From Aliidiomarina sp047920995 (lineage in GTDB: Bacteria > Pseudomonadota > Gammaproteobacteria > Enterobacterales > Alteromonadaceae), in contig NZ_JBLRWZ010000001.1 of assembly GCF_047920995.1 (NCBI RefSeq), positions 1 to 64,000 on the forward strand: a DNA stretch of 64,000 bases. Direction: 5' to 3'. The notes below the pieces were generated by a model that did no database searches, was not told where the DNA came from, and saw only the letters and a program-made list of their open reading frames with translations. This document shows, piece by piece, positions 41,840 through 50,238 of this stretch (position 1 is its first letter; the number at the start of each line of letters is the position of its first letter). Position numbers and translations under genes: made by a program.

Positions 41840-42462
41840 TAGTGCTGATACCTCAACTGCAGCGCTTGCACAGAATACAATGGCGTTATCAATTCTTGGT
41901 GGGAAGTAAGAATAATGGCCCCACCAGCCAATAAATGCTCCGCAAAACGGCTGTGTAATAAGGCGATACCATCAACATCTAACGCCGTAAAGGGTTCATC
42001 AAGAATCCATAATTTTGCGTTGCTAAGCCATAGCCGAGCCAAGGCTATACGCCTTTGCTGCCCTGCTGATAAGCGCTGCGCGGGAATATCTTCCAAGCCA
42101 ACTAGGCCAACTTTGGCCAATATTTCATAGGGTGGTTCGTGTAATTCAACGCCTTGCACTGCCGCGTAAAACTCAAGGTTTTCAATTGCGGTAAGCTCAG
42201 GCTTCACGGCGGCTTTATGGCCAATGAAAAGGAGATGTTGGTAGTACTGCTCAAGGTGGTTTTGAATTAACTCGCCGGAAAAATAAACATGGCCATGCTG
42301 GGCTGGCAGCAAGCCCGCCAAGATTCGTAACAAACTGGATTTGCCAGCACCATTCGGGCCTTCTATCTGCCATAGTTCACCGCTATTCACGAATAAATCT
42401 AGGCCGCTAAAAAGCGTTCTATCACCGCGCACTGATGTAAGTTGTTTCGCCTCTAAAAGCAC
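41839..42462 (-). CDS. ccmA: Heme exporter ATP-binding protein CcmA
   Basis: A 207-residue ABC ATPase. Walker A EGPNGAGKSSLLRIL, signature LSAGQQRRIALARL, Walker B KLWILDEPFTALD, switch His in LTSHQE. Short length is typical of CcmA. It is the first gene of the ccmABCDEFGHI-mlaA run; its ATP hydrolysis releases holo-CcmE. Confidence 0.95.
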   Translation of the reverse strand: MLLEAKQLTSVRGDRTLFSGLDLFVNSGELWQIEGPNGAGKSSLLRILAGLLPAQHGHVYFSGELIQNHLEQYYQHLLFIGHKAAVKPELTAIENLEFYAAVQGVELHEPPYEILAKVGLVGLEDIPAQRLSAGQQRRIALARLWLSNAKLWILDEPFTALDVDGIALLHSRFAEHLLAGGAIILTSHQELITPLYSVQALQLRYQH

Positions 42463-42582
42463 CGACTTAGCTACCTTTTACGCCTTATCAAATTGCCGAT
42501 ATCCTACCATGAAAAAGCTAGCACACGCTAAATTTTCGGCAGCGAAAAATGCAATTCTCGCACGAACTCTGGCAGCAGTGCG

Positions 42583-43287
42583 CTACAGCAAATACCACCC
42601 TTGCTCTGCTGCACTTACCGCCGATGCGCTCACCTGCCAAAAGTATAGGCCATTCTGCGGAATTATCTGCCATTCTCGGCCATCTACAAAGTAACCGCTC
42701 TGCTTTGTTGCGGTAGGCGTTTGTTGCCATTCGGCTAGCCAATTCTGGGTGCGTTGCTCTTCTTGATAAGCAGCGTTTATTCGTGGCCAATAACTACCCA
42801 CTTGGCCTAACAGTTGGCTAAGCGCTGGCAACGTTATGGTAAGCAGTAACAGCGCCAGCATAACCTCGGGTAAAGTAAAGCCGCCGTGCCGTTGCAACAG
42901 AAAACTACGCTGCACCCGAATGGCCTGCAGTGTATTGGGCGAATTCTGGCTGTGTTGCCGCGCTACCGCAATAGTTACTGCAGTGCATTCTTGCGTGGGA
43001 TCGGTATCGGATTCTGCTATTTCTTCTTCTGTTTTTTCTTCCGGACAGGGCTGCTCAAGGTAACTAAACAGTGCATCGAAACCAGAGCTAAAACTTACGT
43101 TAGTAAGCGTTGGTTGATAATTCATATATCTATGCTGGGCAAGCGTAGCCGCGCTTGTGGCAACGCGTTCAGCTCGTGCAAGCTGAATATCATGCTGGCC
43201 AAGGCGCCAACTGTGCGCACTATCGCTTAAGGCATTCAGCAACACCAGCGTGGTTAAATTCACCAATACCAACAGCACAACAATCAT
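42583..43287 (-). CDS. Apparent fusion: YgdB/PilX-like N-terminus plus prepilin (PpdC/PilV-like) C-terminus
   Basis: A 234-residue protein with two parts. Residues 1-130 start with a hydrophobic segment (MIVVLLVLVNLTTLVLLNALS) and continue with a charged region (EEKTEEEIAESDTDP), as in YgdB/PilX-type accessory proteins. Near residue 134 a prepilin peptidase site appears in mid-protein: HGG-FTLPEVMLALLLLTITL, with Glu at +5. ATG 43287 has AAGGAGG 8 nt upstream. In E. coli the corresponding genes ygdB and ppdC are separate neighbours. An internal in-frame GTG (V of RVQRS) or TTG (LLQRHGG) could give a separate prepilin. A sequencing-induced fusion is possible but both halves are intact. Confidence 0.62.
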   Translation of the reverse strand: MIVVLLVLVNLTTLVLLNALSDSAHSWRLGQHDIQLARAERVATSAATLAQHRYMNYQPTLTNVSFSSGFDALFSYLEQPCPEEKTEEEIAESDTDPTQECTAVTIAVARQHSQNSPNTLQAIRVQRSFLLQRHGGFTLPEVMLALLLLTITLPALSQLLGQVGSYWPRINAAYQEEQRTQNWLAEWQQTPTATKQSGYFVDGREWQIIPQNGLYFWQVSASAVSAAEQGWYLL

Positions 43288-43323
43288 TGGGCCTCCTTGC
43301 CTGGGTTATGATCCTTGCTACAT

Positions 43324-43833
43324 TCACAAGCTACCTATCCGAAAGAGGTAACACCAATGCACCTCTGATTGCTCCTTTTGCGCTTTTTGTTGCACTGCGC
43401 CACTTACACAGATCTGATAATCATGCGCGCTTACCTTGGCAAAATTCAGGTGGGTAACTTTAAAATCATGCGGATCATGCAGAGCTAGCCAACCTAAGCT
43501 TTCGCAATCCGCTTGGTAGGGCCGCCATTGCAACACGCCATTGCGCACACGCACGCCGTGCTCACCGTACAACAAACATTGCTGTGCTGATGCACTCGCG
43601 TATTCAGCTTCGCCAAGAACGCGCCGCACATCGCGCATCACCCAGTGGGCCAGCGCATAGAAGCTTTGCTCTGCGCGCATCTGCTGTTGGCCTTGCCAAG
43701 CGGTTGCCCAAAGTTGGCTGTGCGCGGTAATGGCTGCCAGTAAAATCGCGCTACTTAATGCCAATGCTACACTTAGCTCAACTAAGCTAAATCCGCAGTT
43801 TTGCGCTCTTGTTTTACCATGGCAGTTCAGCAT
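43324..43833 (-). CDS. Type IV prepilin-like protein (PilW/PpdB-like)
   Basis: A 169-residue minor-pilin/pseudopilin candidate. The leader ends in G and is followed by the methylated-pilin start FSLVELSVALALSSAILL (Glu at +5). The leader is long (14 residues) for type IVa. The remainder is a globular domain with Cys residues (ADCESLGW, QICVSG, VHWCYLF). The order in the cluster suggests PpdB/PilW. It overlaps the upstream prepilin gene by 7 bp. Confidence 0.7.
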   Translation of the reverse strand: MLNCHGKTRAQNCGFSLVELSVALALSSAILLAAITAHSQLWATAWQGQQQMRAEQSFYALAHWVMRDVRRVLGEAEYASASAQQCLLYGEHGVRVRNGVLQWRPYQADCESLGWLALHDPHDFKVTHLNFAKVSAHDYQICVSGAVQQKAQKEQSEVHWCYLFRIGSL

Positions 43834-44348
43834 GGTGGCACCCTGCTGTTGCGCGCGCCTTCAATGCACATACGAATACGGCCAATAGACGACACAATGA
43901 TTTTCACCGTGGTATCTGCAAGTTCTTGATGGCGCACTGCAAAGTGTCCGGCGCTAAACCCTGCCATACCGGTATGTGCTGAAAACCTTACTGCTTGATT
44001 AGCGTGAAAATGCACATCCACGTGTATCTGCTCGGGCAACTTCTGCAGGGCAATCACACTACTTTCAGCAGCATGCGGCGGCGAACATTGCGCTGGTATT
44101 ACCGCGTGATCACTAAAACAAAGCTCCGCGCTTGCGGTTTTGCCAAACCACCAATCTGCACCATTACCAATTGCCGCTAGGCGCGCATCACGAACGGCCA
44201 AGTACACAAGCTCTGCAGCACTCATTAGCTGTTGTTGCTGCATAGTGCGCTGCAATGTTGGCCAACCTGCGCTAGCAAGAATAGCGATCATCAGAGTTAC
44301 CAACATAACTTCGAGTAAACTAAATCCGTTTTTTGCGGTGTTACCCAT
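43827..44348 (-). CDS. Type IV prepilin-like protein (FimT/GspH-type)
   Basis: A protein of about 173 residues. It starts with leader MGNTAKNG, then FSLLEVMLVTLMIAILAS (Glu at +5) and a GspH/FimT-like domain (AAELVYLAVRDARLAAIGNG, IIVSSIGRIRMC). ATG 44348 gives an 8-residue leader; ATG 44372 with AAAGAG adjacent is an alternative. It is the first of three prepilin genes between ccmA and ispH, a place where type IV minor pilin clusters are found in related genera. No pilY1 or pilE follows. Confidence 0.75.
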   Translation of the reverse strand: MGNTAKNGFSLLEVMLVTLMIAILASAGWPTLQRTMQQQQLMSAAELVYLAVRDARLAAIGNGADWWFGKTASAELCFSDHAVIPAQCSPPHAAESSVIALQKLPEQIHVDVHFHANQAVRFSAHTGMAGFSAGHFAVRHQELADTTVKIIVSSIGRIRMCIEGARNSRVPPC

Positions 44349-44390
44349 GCATATTAACCGGCTACAAAACATCTCTTTATTTTGCGCACA

Positions 44391-44425
44391 AAAAAGCCGA
44401 AGGCGAATGTTATCGCCTTCGGCTT
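44391..44425 (-). terminator. Terminator of the ispH operon
   Basis: Perfect 13-bp arms AAGCCGAAGGCGA / TCGCCTTCGGCTT with a 6-nt loop, followed on the minus strand by TTTTTT. It lies 26 bp after the ispH stop and separates that operon from the prepilin genes. Confidence 0.92.
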
Positions 44426-44450
44426 ACATAAATTAAGTTGTGGTTAACCG

Positions 44451-45395
44451 CTACACTTGCATAATGCGCAATTCTGGTGGAATTGAGAAGGTAACATTTT
44501 CTTCGCGGCCAGAGCGCTCTTCCACTTCCGCTTCACCGCCATGCTCACGTAGCCATTGCACTACATTTTGCACCAACACTTCTGGCGCCGATGCGCCTGC
44601 CGTTACGCCAACAGTAGCGGCACCATTTAGCCAATCTGGATCAATACAGCTTTCGTCGTCAATCAGATGAGCGCGAGTACCCATTTTTTCCGCTAGTTCA
44701 CGGAGCCGATTGGAATTCGAGCTGTTGCGCGCACCTACTACTAGCAACACATCTACTTCACCCGCTAGCTCGCGCACCGCATCTTGGCGATTTTGCGTGG
44801 CATAGCAAATATCATCTTTGCGTGGGCCATTGATGTTCGGAAAGCGAGCACGCAATGCATCAATAATATCGGCGGTGTCATCTACCGATAAGGTGGTTTG
44901 GCTCATATAATGCAGCTCGTTAGGGTTGTTTACTTCCAACGTAGCTACATCTTCTACCGATTCCACTAGATAAATACCGCCTTCTGTACTGCTGTATTGC
45001 CCCATGGTGCCTTCAACTTCCGGATGCCCGGCATGGCCAATGAGCACACACTCATGATGGCGGCGGCTGGCACGGGTTACTTCCATATGCACTTTGGTTA
45101 CTAATGGACAAGTAGCATCAAATACTTTTAAGCCGCGTTCTGTAGCTGTATCACGCACCGCACGGGAAACCCCATGTGCGCTAAAAATCACGATGCTATC
45201 ATCTGGCACTTGATCTAATTCTTCTACAAACACCGCGCCACGTGCCCGCAAGCCATCTACTACATGTTTGTTGTGCACTACTTCGTGGCGCACATAAATA
45301 GGCGGCGAAAACATCGCTAGGGCTTGTTCAACAATAGTAATGGCACGATCAACACCGGCACAGAAGCCACGCGGATTCGCTAATACTATTTTCAT
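44451..45395 (-). CDS. ispH: 4-hydroxy-3-methylbut-2-enyl diphosphate reductase
   Basis: IspH (LytB), 314 residues, is the last enzyme of the MEP isoprenoid pathway and has an Fe-S cluster. Cluster cysteines lie in NPRGFCAGVDRA, DATCPLVTKVH and DICYATQNRQ. EVDVLLVVGARNSSNSNRL and VGVTAGASAPE are family blocks. ATGA overlap with fkpB. Confidence 0.96.
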   Translation of the reverse strand: MKIVLANPRGFCAGVDRAITIVEQALAMFSPPIYVRHEVVHNKHVVDGLRARGAVFVEELDQVPDDSIVIFSAHGVSRAVRDTATERGLKVFDATCPLVTKVHMEVTRASRRHHECVLIGHAGHPEVEGTMGQYSSTEGGIYLVESVEDVATLEVNNPNELHYMSQTTLSVDDTADIIDALRARFPNINGPRKDDICYATQNRQDAVRELAGEVDVLLVVGARNSSNSNRLRELAEKMGTRAHLIDDESCIDPDWLNGAATVGVTAGASAPEVLVQNVVQWLREHGGEAEVEERSGREENVTFSIPPELRIMQV

Positions 45396-45838
45396 GATGC
45401 CTCCACACTTAAAATCTCTACCGCAAAGGTTACCTGTTGGCCTGCAAGCGGATGATTAAAATCAATGGTAACTACATCGCCCGTAATCTCGCGCACAATG
45501 CCCGGAACTTCTCGGCCATCAGGTTGGCTAAATGCAATAATTGCACCTACTTCTGCTGGCGTATCGCTAGAAAAGCGGGCGCGTTCAATATGATAAATAT
45601 TCTCTGGCAACGGCTTACCAAACGCATCTTCTGGCTGCAGGGTAAACTCTTCGTTATCACCCGCTTTTAAACCCAATAAGCAATCTTCAAAGTTCTTGGT
45701 AAGATTGCCATCGCCAATAGTTAGCCGCGCTGGTTTACCGTGTACCTTGGTGCTATCAGCGGCGGAACCATCTGCCAGCTTTATGGAAAAATGCATTACT
45801 ACCCGGCTACCCGGACCGATTACCGCTACTTCGCTCAT
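45392..45838 (-). CDS. fkpB: FKBP-type peptidyl-prolyl isomerase FkpB (SlpA)
   Basis: A 148-residue SlyD-like isomerase. It shows VVMHFSIKLADGSAADST, LTIGDGNLTKNFEDCLLG, NEEFTLQPEDAFGKPLPENI (parts) and DFNHPLAGQQVTFAVEI. ATG 45838 is used (GGTGA upstream); GTG codons three and two before it are alternatives. It is in the conserved ileS-lspA-fkpB-ispH order. Confidence 0.93.
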   Translation of the reverse strand: MSEVAVIGPGSRVVMHFSIKLADGSAADSTKVHGKPARLTIGDGNLTKNFEDCLLGLKAGDNEEFTLQPEDAFGKPLPENIYHIERARFSSDTPAEVGAIIAFSQPDGREVPGIVREITGDVVTIDFNHPLAGQQVTFAVEILSVEAS

Positions 45839-45862
45839 ATTCACCACATTTAGAACCTTAGG

Positions 45863-46378
45863 CTACTCTGTTGCCGTTCGGTTCGATTTAAAACCATCAA
45901 AAATAACCAACCCTGCACCAATTACGATACAACTATCGGCCAAATTAAACGCAGGCCAGTGATAACCACCTACGTAAAAATCTAGGAAATCTACCACATA
46001 ACCGAACACAATACGGTCTATCACGTTACCTAAAGCACCCGCTAGGATTAAAGCGAAGCCTAGATTTAACCAAGTTAACTGGCGGGCTTGGCGGCGTAAA
46101 AATACCACCAGAACTACACTAATCACTAACGCTATCACAGTAAAGAACCAGCGCTGCCATCCTCCTTGATCACTCAAGAAGCTGAACGCAGCACCATAAT
46201 TGCGTACGTGCACTAAATCAAAAAATGGCAGAATATTAATCCGGCTGAACAGATCCATATTTTGCACTACCAACCACTTGGTAAATTGATCAGCAACGAA
46301 CAACAACACAATTAGCCACCACCAATGCAAACCGCTTTGGCGCCAATGTGTTGGTTTTTGCGCTGTATTCGTACCCAT
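45863..46378 (-). CDS. lspA: Lipoprotein signal peptidase
   Basis: LspA, 171 residues, cleaves prolipoprotein leaders in the inner membrane. Four helices are predicted. Catalytic aspartates are in GALGNVIDRIVFGYVVDFLDF (part: NVIDRI) and FNLADSCIVIG; VADQFTKWL and VRNYGAAFSFLS are also conserved. ATG 46378 shares its last base with the ileS stop (TAATG); a longer frame is only ileS in another phase. Confidence 0.95.
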   Translation of the reverse strand: MGTNTAQKPTHWRQSGLHWWWLIVLLFVADQFTKWLVVQNMDLFSRINILPFFDLVHVRNYGAAFSFLSDQGGWQRWFFTVIALVISVVLVVFLRRQARQLTWLNLGFALILAGALGNVIDRIVFGYVVDFLDFYVGGYHWPAFNLADSCIVIGAGLVIFDGFKSNRTATE

Positions 46379-49209
46379 TAGGCAAATTCCCGTGTTTCGC
46401 CCGCGCCTTCTACATTGGTTACGCAACGGCCACATAAATCAGTGTGTTCAGCATGGCTGCCCACATCTTCACTGTGGTGCCAACAGCGCCCACATTTGGC
46501 GTGCGCAGTGCGCGCTACAGCAACTTTCAAACCAGCTACATCGGTTGTTTCAGCATGGTCTGCTTCCGCTAATGGCGCTACGCGCGCAGCTGAAGTAAGC
46601 AGCACAAAACGCAACTCATTACCTAATAATTGCAGGGTGTTGGCAAGTTCCGTATCAGCAAACAAGGTAACCTCGGCCTGCAACGCACCACCAATGATTT
46701 CGTCTCGGCGAGCTTGCTCAAGCGCACCGTTTACTTCATCACGCACCTGTAGTAATTGCTGCCACTGGCTATCATTTACTTTGCCTGCAACACGCTCTGG
46801 CCAGCCTGCATACCACTGGGCAGTGAATACATACTTCTCGCGCTCACCATTTACTGGTGCTGGCAATAGCTCCCACAGCTCTTGTGCGGTGAAGCTGCAA
46901 ATCGGCGCAATCCAACGCACTAATGCTTCATTAATGTGCCACAACGCAGTTTGGCAAGAGCGCTGCGCCACACTATCGGCTTTCGCTGTGTATTGACGAT
47001 CTTTAATAATATCCAGGTAGAAACTACCCAGTTCAATCGAACAGAAGTGCATTAATTTTTGCACTACGGTTAAGAACTGATAGTTATCGTAGGCATCGCG
47101 AAGTTCCGCCTGCAGTGCTTCTGCGCGCGCTACAATCCAACAATCCAACTCTACCATTTCAGCTGCCGGCACTTGATGCTCTGCCGGATTAAAGCCATTA
47201 ATATTGGCCAATAAGAAGCGCGCAGTATTGCGAATACGGCGATAGGCATCGGCGGAGCGCTTTAAGATTTCATCGGAAACGGTCATTTCCGCGGTGTAAT
47301 CGTTACTGGCAACCCACAACCGCAGAATATCGCCACCGAGCTTGTTCATTACATCTTGCGGTGACACCACATTACCCAATGATTTCGACATCTTGCGGCC
47401 ATGCTGATCTACGGTGAAACCATGGGTAAGCACTTGCTTATAGGGGGCTTTGCCATGGGTAGCTACACCGGTAAGTAATGATGATTGGAACCAACCACGA
47501 TGCTGATCCGAACCTTCTAAGTACAAATCGGCAGGCCACTGCAAGTTATCATCTTGCGCTAACACGCAGTAATGGGTAACCCCAGAATCAAACCATACAT
47601 CAAGGGTATCGGTAAGCTTGCGATAGTGCTTCGCTTCTTCACCAAGCAATGCTTTAGCATCTAAATCAAACCACGCCTGAATACCCTCTTGCTCTACTTT
47701 CTGCGCTACTTGTTCAAGTAACTCAAGCGATTGCGGATGTGGCTCTGCAGTATCAATGTGCACAAACAACGGCAGTGGCACACCCCAAGTGCGTTGGCGC
47801 GAAATACACCAATCTGGGCGGCCATCGATCATGCCAGCAATGCGGTTTTCGCCCCACTCTGGTACCCAGCGCACTTGCTTAATCTCATGCAAGGCTTGCG
47901 CGCGCAAACCTTGCTTGTCCATGCTGATAAACCATTGCGGTGTAGCACGGAAAATAATTGGCGTTTTGTGGCGCCAGCAATGCGGATAGCTATGCTCGTA
48001 GCTTTCGTGATGCATTAAATTGCCAGCATCGCGCAACGCATCCACAATGTTTGGATTCGCTTTAAATACGTGTTGGCCCGCAAACAGTGGCGTATCATCT
48101 TTATATACACCGTTATCGTTTACTGGGTTGTACACCTCAAGGTTGTATTCTAGGCCTACATTAAAATCGTCTACACCATGGCCTGGCGCCGTATGTACAC
48201 AACCAGTACCTGATTCAGTAGTAACATGCTCGCCGAGAATTACAGGCACTTGGCGATCGTAAAGTGGGTGCTGTAACGCCACCAACTCGAGTACCTTACC
48301 GGTACAAAAGCCAAGCTTGTGGTATTTATTGATGCCATAGCGTTGCATAGCCTCGGTAACCAAATCACTGGCCAGGATAAGGCGCTCAGGGTTCTCACCT
48401 TCCACCTGCACTAATGCATACTCAATGGTAGGTTCTAGGGTTACCGCTTGGTTAGCTGGAATAGTCCACGGCGTGGTGGTCCAGATCAACATACTCATTG
48501 GGCCTTCACCTGAGTGCCCTTCTGGATGCACAAACAAATCAGCAACCGTGGCGATATCTACTACCGGGAAGCGCACATCAATTGCAGGTGAGGCTTTGTC
48601 TTTATATTCAACTTCCGCTTCCGCTAGTGCGGAACCACAATCAGTGCACCAATGCACCGGCTTAAAGCCTTGCTGCAAGTGGCCACGATCAATAATGGCA
48701 CCCATTGCCCGAATAATGTTCGCTTCTTGCTGAAAGTTCATGGTGAGGTAAGGGTTATCCCAATCGCCAAGCACACCTAGGCGTTTGAAATCTTCTCGCT
48801 GAGCATCTACCTGAGTAAGTGCATACTCACGGCACTTCGCCCGGAATTCCGCATCAGAAAGCTTCTTGCCCGGCTTGCCATATTTTTTTTCTACCACCAG
48901 CTCAATTGGTAAACCATGGCAATCCCAGCCCGGTACGTAAGGAGAATCGAAGCCACTTAAGGTTTTCGATTTCACCACCATATCTTTAATTACTTTATTT
49001 ACCGCATGGCCAATGTGAATAGAACCGTTCGCATAGGGAGGGCCATCGTGCAAAATGAACTTCTCGCGGCCAGCACGTGCTTTACGAATTTGTCCGTAAA
49101 GATCATCTTGGTACCAACGTTTTAGCATTTCCGGCTCGCGCTGGGCTAAGTTGCCCCGCATTGGAAAGGCCGTATCGGGGAGATTTAAGGTGTGCTTGTA
49201 ATCACTCAT
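46378..49209 (-). CDS. ileS: Isoleucyl-tRNA synthetase
   Basis: A 943-residue class I synthetase. HIGH-type site PPYANGSIHIGHAVNK, editing domain (WTTTPWTIPANQ), KMSKS site GRKMSKSLGNVVSPQ, and a C-terminal zinc finger with CGRCWHHSEDVG and CGRC. Bacterial IleRS1 type, not the mupirocin-resistant IleRS2. Overlaps ribF by 4 bp. Confidence 0.97.
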   Translation of the reverse strand: MSDYKHTLNLPDTAFPMRGNLAQREPEMLKRWYQDDLYGQIRKARAGREKFILHDGPPYANGSIHIGHAVNKVIKDMVVKSKTLSGFDSPYVPGWDCHGLPIELVVEKKYGKPGKKLSDAEFRAKCREYALTQVDAQREDFKRLGVLGDWDNPYLTMNFQQEANIIRAMGAIIDRGHLQQGFKPVHWCTDCGSALAEAEVEYKDKASPAIDVRFPVVDIATVADLFVHPEGHSGEGPMSMLIWTTTPWTIPANQAVTLEPTIEYALVQVEGENPERLILASDLVTEAMQRYGINKYHKLGFCTGKVLELVALQHPLYDRQVPVILGEHVTTESGTGCVHTAPGHGVDDFNVGLEYNLEVYNPVNDNGVYKDDTPLFAGQHVFKANPNIVDALRDAGNLMHHESYEHSYPHCWRHKTPIIFRATPQWFISMDKQGLRAQALHEIKQVRWVPEWGENRIAGMIDGRPDWCISRQRTWGVPLPLFVHIDTAEPHPQSLELLEQVAQKVEQEGIQAWFDLDAKALLGEEAKHYRKLTDTLDVWFDSGVTHYCVLAQDDNLQWPADLYLEGSDQHRGWFQSSLLTGVATHGKAPYKQVLTHGFTVDQHGRKMSKSLGNVVSPQDVMNKLGGDILRLWVASNDYTAEMTVSDEILKRSADAYRRIRNTARFLLANINGFNPAEHQVPAAEMVELDCWIVARAEALQAELRDAYDNYQFLTVVQKLMHFCSIELGSFYLDIIKDRQYTAKADSVAQRSCQTALWHINEALVRWIAPICSFTAQELWELLPAPVNGEREKYVFTAQWYAGWPERVAGKVNDSQWQQLLQVRDEVNGALEQARRDEIIGGALQAEVTLFADTELANTLQLLGNELRFVLLTSAARVAPLAEADHAETTDVAGLKVAVARTAHAKCGRCWHHSEDVGSHAEHTDLCGRCVTNVEGAGETREFA

Positions 49210-50201
49210 GCCGTTCGGTCCACTTCTCGGTTTTGTTTAAGTTCTTCACGTTCATGGGCTAAAAACGCCCGTGCCGCTTCCGCATCTTCTATTATTTGTT
49301 GCTGTAACGCTTCGAAAGAGGCAAATTTATGTTCATCGCGCAGCCATAATAGTGGGGTTACGGTGAGCTGCTTGCCATACAGATCATCGGGCCCTGCACT
49401 CGCTGGATAAGCAAATAAATGTACTTCCAGTAATTCGCGCTCACCGTTTACGGTTGGTTTGCGGCCTATGTTAGCAACGCCACCATAAGATTGGCTAGCA
49501 GGATCCCCTGCTATTTTCACATTTACCGCAAAAACACCCGTTAATGGGGATCGTTGCCGTTGCAGCGCAATATTCGCCGTTGGAAAACCAATGGTGCGGC
49601 CACGTTTTGCACCGTGGCGCACTCGGCCAGTAAATTCGAAAGGCCGCCCTAACATATGCTCGGCAGCTGCGAAATCGGCGGTAACTAGCGCACTACGAAT
49701 AGCCGTGCTAGATACGCGAATATCCTCGGTTCGGTAGCTAGTAGTATCTACCACAGTAAAATTAAAGCGCTTACCCGCTTCTTGCAACAAGGCAAAATCG
49801 CCGGAGCGGCCCTTACCAAAGCGAAAATCATCGCCCACAACTAACAGTTTTACCCCCAACTGCTTCACCAATACTTCTTCAATAAACTGCTCGGCAGTAA
49901 GGTTGGCAAACCGTTGATTAAACTGCGTAAGCAACAACCGATCGATACCACAAGCGGCTAACATGCGGTATTTATCTTGCCAACGGGTAAGCCGCGCCGG
50001 CGCTTTATGAGGCGCAAACAATTCCAGTGGTTGCGGCTCGAAAATCATTACCGCTGCTGGTACCTGCAAGGCTTGCGCTTGCGCACGCACGTTCGCCAAC
50101 ACCGCTTGGTGGCCTAAATGCACACCATCGAAGTTGCCAATTGTTAGCACACACCCACGGTGCCGTGCCGCTATATTATGTAAACCACGAATTAATTCCA
50201 T
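49206..50201 (-). CDS. ribF: Bifunctional riboflavin kinase/FAD synthetase
   Basis: RibF, 331 residues. N-terminal FMN adenylyltransferase nucleotidyl-transferase site VLTIGNFDGVHLGHQAVL, FRFGKGRSGDFALL and SSTAIRSAL. C-terminal riboflavin kinase with GAKRGRTIGFPTANI and VANIGRKPTVNGE. Start ATG 50201 gives the normal MELIRGLHN beginning; the longer frame to 50318 overlaps the murJ end and is unsupported. Confidence 0.96.
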   Translation of the reverse strand: MELIRGLHNIAARHRGCVLTIGNFDGVHLGHQAVLANVRAQAQALQVPAAVMIFEPQPLELFAPHKAPARLTRWQDKYRMLAACGIDRLLLTQFNQRFANLTAEQFIEEVLVKQLGVKLLVVGDDFRFGKGRSGDFALLQEAGKRFNFTVVDTTSYRTEDIRVSSTAIRSALVTADFAAAEHMLGRPFEFTGRVRHGAKRGRTIGFPTANIALQRQRSPLTGVFAVNVKIAGDPASQSYGGVANIGRKPTVNGERELLEVHLFAYPASAGPDDLYGKQLTVTPLLWLRDEHKFASFEALQQQIIEDAEAARAFLAHEREELKQNREVDRTA

Positions 50202-50238
50202 AGGCGCGCGATTATACGCTAAAGCAAGGCAGGCTGCA

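Noticed and set aside
46415..46996. 193-codon plus-strand frame antisense to ileS.
   Set aside because: ileS is conserved throughout, including its zinc finger, and the antisense product has no recognisable features.
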